DNA from: Zygnema cylindricum
Taxonomy: Eukaryota; Streptophyta; Zygnematophyceae; Zygnematales; Zygnemataceae
Length of the DNA: 64,000 bases
Reading direction: 5' to 3'
Assembly (NCBI GenBank): GCA_037447655.1
Contig: JBBHKE010003381.1
Span: forward strand, 165,237-229,236
Shown one piece after another: positions 57,376-64,000 of the stretch. The position numbers and the translations under genes were made by a program. The notes under the pieces were generated by a model, which did not search any database, was not told the DNA's origin, and saw only the letters and a list, made by a program, of their open reading frames with translations. Every line of letters starts with the position of its first letter. Within the stretch, counting starts at the first letter, position 1.

Positions 57376-58398
57376 TGCAATTATGTGTCCTCCATTGGAC
57401 TACAGAATACATGAAGCCTCTAGATAGTATTTAACTAACCCACTTTAAGCCACTACCACTTCTGCCCAAAAAGGCAAACTGACAATTTGATTGCACCCTT
57501 GTGCAGCCTGGACTCTCTTGAGTCCGTAGCAAAAAGAATCACTGAAAAACGGCCAACCAGCCGATAAGTTATGAGGCAGTAAAAATGCCAATTTGTACAA
57601 ACTCTCAAAGGGAGAGGGGACTACCTACCAAAATTTTCTAAGTCCTGATTCTCTCTAATAACTTCTATCTACTGAAGTACGGACCAATCAGATTACTGTA
57701 CCGTACACAAAAGTACTACTGCTGATGTACCTTTTGTACGACCTATGTACGACAAGGCTATTAAGTGGACGCGTGTCCGCTTTTCACTCGTCCGTACGTT
57801 CCTCGGAATTCCTATGACCGAATGTCATCTCTCCACGTGTCTCCTGATCATGCCACGTCACAAAACGCCAAAGTGACCACTCCGGGATTTCGGCGATGAT
57901 ATGCGAAACGCAATCTTAGGCGTAATAAATACTTGTGCGACATTTGTTTCGATGTCGAAATAAAATGCGTGGTATCCGTTTTGAATTAGCGTCGTACGAC
58001 GTACTTTATAAAACTGAATCTATGTACGCCGTATACAGTTCTAGTTAAATGAATTTTATCAACTCGAACTAAATATATATCTATCAAATACCATAGCACT
58101 TAGCATTGGTCCTAGTCTATTAGGATAAAGCTGACCGCTATCGGTCAACTTGACGAACCGCAGGTACCGGGATCAAATCTCTGGTCCGTCAAGTATATTT
58201 TTAGTAACCTACTAAAAATAGCTGTCTGTTGAACTAAGGCAGCCATGGATCAACCTCTCTCTCTTACCTTCAGTGACTACAACAAGTATGGGAGTTAGAG
58301 AGCGGAGGTGGAGGCAGGCTGTCTGTCCTTTCTCTCTTTCCTTTTATAAAAACATATTTAAACCTAGAAAATACTCTAGAAATCTATAAATTTCAACA
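57376..58398 (-). repeat. 5' outer LTR of element X
   Basis: It is 1023 bp, TGCAATTATG to TTTCAACA, the partner of 47273-48311. A 17-bp stretch present in the partner near 47797-47813 is missing at about 57905. The B-box-like motif is at 58170-58180 within the CTTGACG/CGTCAAG stem (about 58149-58195). Confidence 0.92.
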
Positions 58399-59919
58399 CA
58401 CATGTCCAAGTCTCTTATGCCACAACATAATATCACTGACACCAGCATAGTAAAGTGAGTTTTTCATTACTTAAAGCAAGCCTAAATATCCCGTGGCTAC
58501 CTTTCTCAGCAGTGAAATACACATTTTCCTGAAAGGTAGCTGTAAAAACTCCTTTTCTGGTGCTATTTTCAAATCTTTTATCATCTAATACAGATGTAGA
58601 GATAAGGTTTGTTTAACTCCGGAATAAACAATACATCGGAGAACGTAACTATTGAGGTTTTTCCCTCCACTATGACTTTCAGATCTACCGATCTTACATA
58701 AGTAGTGGTCATTACCCTCCCATCCCCCTTGCACATGTGCATTGGTGCACCTGAATACACAATCCAGCCTCCTTCACCTTTCAGTCCACCGAAGGCACAT
58801 TTTTGCTTTCGTGGAATTTCAACTTCTATCTTTGCCACCAATTCCTCATACAAAATAAGTTCGTCGTCCTCCTCATCGGACTCCTCCTCTAGTACCTGCG
58901 TGACAAGTTCCTTTTCTTCCCTCGTGGCTGACCTCCGGTCTGCCCCTCCTTTATCCGAAGTTCGGTGAGTTTGGTACATTTTGCCATGTAATGCCCGGGT
59001 TTCTTGCATAAATGACAAAGCCCCTTTGATCCCCTTGTTCCGGACCCATCGGAGTGATTTTTTTTATCTTCCCCTCCATTACTTCCAAGGTGTTTCCGTG
59101 AATCTTTGTTTCTCCAACTTGCTCCGGCCGCCAAGGCTTGTCCACTCTTAACTCCCCTCCGGATTTGGATTGTGTTCTCTTGGACGAGGATCATACCAAT
59201 TACCGAATTCCATATCCACTTGGAGTCCGGCAGATCCTGTACCCGGTTCACAATGTTCTCATACTCATCAGGTAGTTTCATGGGTAAGCAATGAACCTTT
59301 GCCTTCTCGGTTTCTACTTTTCCGGCACACTCTAACTCCATGAAGAGTATAGCCAGCCCATTGCGGAAATTGAGCATCTTCTCTCCTTTGTGAAAGTATC
59401 CATTAATCTTTTGATCTGGTAGCTTTTGTTCCTAAATAGTACCGCTACGGTACATATCTATAAGAGCATCCCACAGATCGGATGCCCTTTCCACCTGCAA
59501 ATAAAGACCTGCGAGTCCTTATGTGAGATGACGGAGGACAAAATGCTTCGCCATAATGTTGTTGTAGTTCAGGTATCGATGTCGTTCTCCTCATTCCTCG
59601 GAATAGGAGACATGAAAGCAGATCCGGTTGCTATAGGTGTGGTTTTCTCTTTTTCTTTCCCTTTTTCCATCATGATGCTTTCTTTGTCCTCTGACTCCTC
59701 TCATGACGGTGGATCTGGTTTTCTACCAAATCTGCTTTTTACAAACCCTGGAGGGATAGCAGGACCGGATGGGCGCTTCACTCGCCCACTCACTATTCCC
59801 CAAAATCTTTTCTCACATAGGGCTCCTATCATCATACTTTCCCATTAGATGAACCCAGTCCCATTGAATATGGGCACCTTAGAGGGTGGGCCCATAACCT
59901 GCAACTCTGAGACCTCCAT
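58399..59919 (-). pseudogene. Element C gag, protease and pre-integrase
   Basis: The ATG at 59919-59917 is in the LTR (M-E-V-S-E-L-Q, then V-M-G-P-P), with an intact leader. Gag has G-A-L-C-E-K-R-F-W-G-I-V-S-G and, after frame changes, L-P-M-K-L-P-D-E-Y-E-N-I-V-N-R-V and knuckle C-H-L-C-K-K-P-G-H-Y-M-A-K-C (about 58980-59020). The protease reads W-I-V-Y-S-G-A-P (about 58760): the catalytic Asp is Tyr. It ends at R-L-G-H-V where element X is inserted. Confidence 0.86.
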
Positions 59920-60867
59920 TGGTACTCAAAGCAGGCAACTTACTAGAAGCCTCCAAGATGACCTCAACTATAGCTGACACCCTGACAATATACAGACTGA
60001 CCAAAGTGCACCCCTTGAAAGAGCTGACTCCTTTGAGTCTGCCACAAAAAGAATCCTTGAATTTGCTCCCCTGAGCAGTAAATTATCAATGGTCAAAGAT
60101 GACCTTTTATATATAAGCTCTCTGGGTGAGAGGCGGCTACCTCTAATTTCCTAAGTTCTAAACCCCTCTCTAAACCCTCTACTACTGATGTACAAAGCCA
60201 ATCAATTAAGTGTATAGTACACACAGGTACTTTGTCCGGAGTACTTTCTGTACAGCCATTGTACGACATGGCCAAAAAGACGACTTCTTGCATATCCGGG
60301 TTCGTGATAATATGTCCCGGAGATGCCGTCATCCAATGTCATGCTGCCACGTGTCACCCGGTGTGGATATGACCTCAAACCGCCAAATAGATCATCCCGC
60401 GATGCCAGCTTCTTTCTCCGTCGTTGGATTGATGTCGGCCTTAATTTATAGTCATTTAAAATACAAACAGTACTTTTAAGTGTAATTCTATTTAACTGTG
60501 TCGGTGTGATTGTGGTCCGTTTGTTAGTTAACCAAACTTCTCTATTTTGTTATCTTAAAGTAGCTATCGTACCCTATATACTTCAACACTGGTCTTAGAC
60601 TACTGGTTAAGACTATCGGCTAGATTAACGGACGATAGGTACCGGGATCAAATCCTGGGTTCGTCAAACCTTTTGGTAAGTTTACCAATGATCTGCCTTG
60701 TGACAAGAAGGAGCATAGGCAGCCATGGCTCTAGCTTCTTCTCCAGCCTTCAGTGACTACGACAAGTATGAGGGCTAGAGAGAGAAGTTAGAAGAAGGTT
60801 GCCTCTGCTTTTTCCTGCTCCTATTTAATTTAATTAAATAACCTAGAAAATACCTTTAATTTCAACA
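59900..60867 (-). repeat. 5' LTR of element C
   Basis: It is 968 bp, TGCAACTCTG to TTTCAACA. B-box-like GGATCAAATCC is at 60645-60655 in the same stem-loop setting as the 3' LTR. CCACGTGTCACCCGG is near 60348 and CTTCAGTGACTACGACAAGT near 60748. Confidence 0.92.
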
Positions 60868-61954
60868 GTTTGTTTCGTGCGTACGCGACATTCCGTGCGT
60901 TTGCAACAGTTTTTGCGTATTGAAATTTAATGTGGAGGTTTGAATGGATTTATAGAATGGGGGAGCGAACGTACGGATGACACTAAAGTGACGTAAGGGA
61001 CTCGGTGAGTGGCGTGAATAAGTATTGGGAAATGGACGGCAGATCGCAAAGCGATCCAATGTGAAATGAACGAAATGTTGAAATATACGCCGCTGGTATG
61101 GCGTAGGTGCGACGCAAACAAAACAACGCAGCTGCAATTATTTTGGATATGATCCGTACGGACAACGCAGTTGACGCAGCTGCGGATAATATGAATATGA
61201 TCTTGTACGAGACAACGCAACTGCGATTGGTATTAATCAAATCGGCGGACGAAGATTCATAAGAAGATCTAATGTAAATAAGCAAGTTGACGTCTAATAT
61301 GCTGATTTTGCAGAGGTGTCCGTGTCAATATTATGTACAATAGAGGTTTGTCAATTTGCTAATTAGTTTATTGGTGTAGATTTGTTCATTTTGACATACC
61401 TCGAGTTATTCGGGTATACTCACAATAGTATTAACTAGATAGTACATACCTTAAGGTTGGTATGCCTCTGTACATTGAGTAGTGCACTCCCTTAGTATAA
61501 CTTGTAGGACTTGGATTATTTTGAGTATCGCAGCTAAGTTAATCAAAGTCATGGCAGACTATTTTTCTACAACTCTTACCTTTAGTGTGATCACTTTGGG
61601 TGTTACTTTGAGGTAAAACTTTGTGGATGTATACTATGTTCTAGAAACTATATGAGTGTGTAGTTTCAGTCTGTTCTGGTTTTTTTGTAGAATACAATGA
61701 GGAGTCTACCTGGTTAATTTGGTAAGCTCTCAGATGTTTTTAGGAAACTCTACATCTCATATCTTTTGGATGCCTTTGTAGATTTGGCTCTAACTTTGGG
61801 AGGTTACACTGTCTATGATATACTGCATATTGGTGAAGTCGGAGCTGATTTTGTTCATTGTGGAGTAATATCTGTTGTCTAAAACACAACTGTTTAGGGG
61901 TAGTCTGTGGTGCTTCCGAGAGTAATCCATCGAAGAAATAGGCTATGGACAACA

Positions 61955-62677
61955 TCTTGATCTTGGAAAATGAGTAACGAACCGAGGAAAGCAATTTTAT
62001 GCAAACTATTTCGTACAGACAAGTTGTCGGTAGTTTGATATATTTTATGAACTGTACTTGTCTTGATATAGCTGCAGCTGTAGGGATATTAAATAGGAGT
62101 CTGAATGATCGTAGGAAGAAAGATTGGGAAGCGGCCAAAAAGGTCATGCGATACTTGATAGGAACCAGAGATTTGTGGTTGCACTTGGGAGGGGATCACT
62201 ACTTGGAGTGATGCCAGTTATTAGGATGCTCCGATGAGGAGGTGTAATTTTGGGTATGTGTTGTATGTTCAGAATGGGGCTTGTTGTTGGAGTAGTAAGC
62301 AACAAAAGGTGATTGCTCAGTCCAACATGGAGGCTGAGTATATGGCCTCTTGTTTAGCTGTGAAAAAATTACTGTGGGTGAAATCTTTGCTTCAAGAACT
62401 TGGATATATGAAGAGTGGAATGCAAAAGATATTTGGTGATAATCAAGTTGTGATTGGAATTACAGCAAGATTCAAGCATCACTTTAAAGCAAGCATATAG
62501 ATATATGTTTGAGCTTTGTTAGAAAAGGTTGAGAATAAAATAATAAGTTTGGAATATAGACCGGATGGAGAAATGGTAGCAGACACGATGACTAAGACGG
62601 TTCTCTTTCACAAATTGATATTTTGTAGGGAGAATTGTGGACTGAAAAAAAAAAAACAGACGAGAAAATAAGAGGAG
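61955..62677 (+). pseudogene. Element H RNase H and purine tract
   Basis: After the TSD the frame reads I-L-E-N-E, then M-Q-T-I-S-Y-R-Q-V-V-G-S-L-I-Y-F-M-N-C, C-C-W-S-S-K-Q-Q-K-V-I-A-Q-S, G-D-N-Q-V-V-I and the tail E-M-V-A-D-T-M-T-K. Stops or frame changes occur at about 62211, 62222 and 62500. The 3' end has an A run (62646-62657) and AAAATAAGAGGAG as purine tract before the LTR. Confidence 0.87.
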
Positions 62678-63666
62678 TGTTGAAAAAGAATATTTTATAA
62701 TCTATCTCTTTAGTCAGTTTATGGTCATTTTACAGTTCGCATACTTGTAGTAGTCATTGAGAGTTCGCAGGCTGTCATTGAAAGTTGGCAGGCAGCCATG
62801 GCTGCCTCAGGCAAATGACAAGACAGGCAAAAGACACAACCCGTGCAAAAGATAGGCTGCCGAGACAGGATTTGATCATGTGACCTCCCGGATGACTGCC
62901 GTACAGAACAATTGAACGCCTTATCCAGTAGGTCATGATGAATCGATACATGTATTGTATTTGATAAATATATAAAGAGTAACGCGGCGACACATTTCAT
63001 TTAGCGGCTTACGGAACAAATTGAAACATGGAAAGTACAATACCACACAAAATACTGTACCGCACAAAACGAACAAAACGAAATGTAATTTCAACAGACG
63101 AAATGAAATGTTTTTCGCGATCAACAGCTCGTAGAGAATTCGGAATTCCGGACTGGACTTTTCGGCGATTTGCGAGCTAATGTCGGCGGATGAGACGTGG
63201 CAAGATATGATTGGAAAACGGGTATTACGGGGGGAGAAATTACGGCTTAGGAACTGACACGGGTCAGCGAAGCGGCCATGCCTTACTATTGTCGTACAAA
63301 AATTACAGCGGTACCTGTACCTTCTTGTACCTTACACTCTTTTGATTGTCTAGGATACACAATTACGAGACTCATAGAGCTAGTTTAGGACTTAGAAAAA
63401 ATTAGTTAGTCGCCTCTCTCCCAGAGTGCATCTGTATTTATCGCCCAACTTTGGTCAGGCAAAAATTAATGCTCAAGTGAGCAATTTGAGTGATTCTTTT
63501 TGCTTTGCACTTAGGGGAGTCCATGCTACATAGGGGTGTAGTCGGTTAGAGTTTTTGCGTGTCAGGGTGGCACTTATTCATTGCCAAAATCAAAAGTGCA
63601 AATATTATCCTAGAGGTTTCATATAAGCAGGACATTTTGTGTACCAATGGAGGTCACAAAATTACA
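62678..63666 (+). repeat. 3' LTR of element H
   Basis: It starts TGTTGAAAAAG after the purine tract and probably ends AAAATTACA at 63666, about 989 bp, judged by alignment with other U5 ends. The minus-strand tRNA-like module has B-box-like TGATCAAATCC (62868-62878) and A-box-like sequence near 62920-62935. GCATACTTGTAGTAGTCATTGAG (about 62739) is the inverted U3 core. It is the closest relative of LTR F. Confidence 0.78.
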
Positions 63667-64000
63667 GTTGGTACAGCCGTAAATAAATTAAGCGTACAAT
63701 TTACTATCAATTTCTCTAAGATCTTTACTAACTCACTGTGACATCATATGTACGGTAAATACGAGAGTCAACAAAGGTCCGAAAGAATTGAGCCCTCAAG
63801 GTAATTTTGCATGTGCTAAGTTACAGTTATTTCTGTCGTTTTCTCCCTATATTATAAAAAATGAGAAAATTCACGGTCGCACCGGAAAAACCAAATTACC
63901 ATCGTACAAGGTGCGTTGCCCTGAAACTTTATCTGTACTGAATTTTTTTATCAAACACGATGCAGTTTGTCGTCTAGTACGTTTCGACCCACTTTTGCGT
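63667..64000. other. Unassigned flank
   Basis: I see no coding sequence, LTR or repeat matching the rest of the window in these 334 bases. It may be host DNA or an older element beyond element H. Confidence 0.4.

Larger units (their letters stand above)
47273..58398 (-). mobile_element. Composite element X (LTR-int-LTR-int-LTR) in element C
   Basis: CACAT at 47268-47272 and 58399-58403 flanks an 11,126-bp unit whose outer LTRs (47273-48311 and 57376-58398) are near-identical, apart from a 17-bp deletion in the right one. Inside are two gag-pol copies (E, 3'-truncated; D, complete) separated by a third LTR of a different subtype (52655-53693). The C frame closes across it (H-K-R-L-G-H-V to N-L-E-K). 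The likely origin is insertion of a D-type element into X, followed by recombination between the two RNase H regions. Confidence 0.88.
43495..60867 (-). mobile_element. Element C, complete Ty1/copia (clade 2) in LTR G2
   Basis: The 3' LTR is at 43495-44480 and the 5' LTR at 59900-60867, flanked by GTTTG (43490-43494 and 60868-60872). The internal region is interrupted by element X (47273-58398, TSD CACAT). Without X the element is about 6.2 kb. The primer-binding site and a purine tract (minus strand AAAATAATGGGAG) are in place. Confidence 0.94.
43477..61954 (+). repeat. Solo LTR G2 (TSD TCTTG), opened by element C
   Basis: The parts 43477-43494 and 60873-61954 join to an LTR of about 1.1 kb like LTR G1. 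TCTTG flanks it at 43472-43476 and 61955-61959, and the RNase H frame of H continues from E-E-G-V-L to I-L-E-N-E. Element C sits 18 bp from its left end. The leader ATG seen in G1 is ATC here. Confidence 0.9.
35611..63666 (+). mobile_element. Element H (Ty1/copia, clade 2), 5'-truncated host of the nest
   Basis: Pol pieces at 35611-36478, 42925-43476 and 61955-62677 read as one element in order: linker, RT, RNase H, then a purine tract and the 3' LTR (62678-63666). Between the pieces lie a 362-bp insertion, complete element Q and the G2/C/X stack. No 5' LTR, gag or integrase is present. The joins are supported by TSD TCTTG around G2, and by homology around Q, where the target duplication was lost. 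Confidence 0.82.

Noticed and set aside
53694-58398. Two independent neighbouring elements D and E
   Set aside because: The outer LTRs pair with each other and share TSD CACAT, so D and E are parts of one inserted unit.

Overview
The window is eukaryotic and consists almost entirely of transposable elements. I see no host protein gene, rRNA gene or bacterial-type operon. At least eleven Ty1/copia-type LTR retrotransposons or fragments, several solo LTRs, one Helitron and one small AT-rich insert are nested in each other. Nearly every element carries stop codons or frameshifts, so this is an old, decayed repeat island. The best host clue is the retrotransposon primer-binding site. It is an exact 15-nt complement of the anticodon half of a plant-type initiator tRNA-Met (from memory), which points weakly to a plant or alga. 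CpG is not depleted. I cannot name the species.

Layout. 1-5163: a pol fragment, truncated LTR F, element A1 (LTR, gag to integrase), LTR G1 and an antisense RT fragment. 5164-16459: element A2 (+), split by complete element B (7026-12792, -) and solo LTR K (14240-15079). 16460-18272: the 5' part of element L (-). 18273 to about 34137: a Helitron (-) whose Rep-helicase reading frame is recovered only after removing an AT-rich insert, solo LTR N, complete element M (itself carrying solo LTR26) and solo LTR29. 34138-35610: two LTR-like pieces, the first containing a 26/30-bp minisatellite. 35611-63666: element H (+), opened by a 362-bp filler insertion, by complete element Q, and by a Russian-doll stack (solo LTR G2, containing element C, containing composite element X, containing element D).

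Target-site duplications of 5 bp (AAATG, TGTCA, ACATC, AGGTT, TTTCT, CATTG/CATAG, CACAT, GTTTG, TCTTG) fix most LTR ends to the base and give the relative order of insertions.

Two LTR clades are present. Clade 1 (A, B, G, K, N) ends in ACAACA and encodes a Ser/Thr/Ala-rich Gag leader inside the LTR. Clade 2 (C, D, E, L, M, Q, H, F) ends in TTGCA or TTTCA, encodes a short MExxELQ-type leader, and carries a tRNA-like A-box/B-box module, always antisense to the LTR. In both clades the primer-binding site doubles as the codons for the Gag motif V-M-G-P-P. The antisense tRNA-like module, the LTR-encoded start codon and the coding primer-binding site are the most unusual features of the window.
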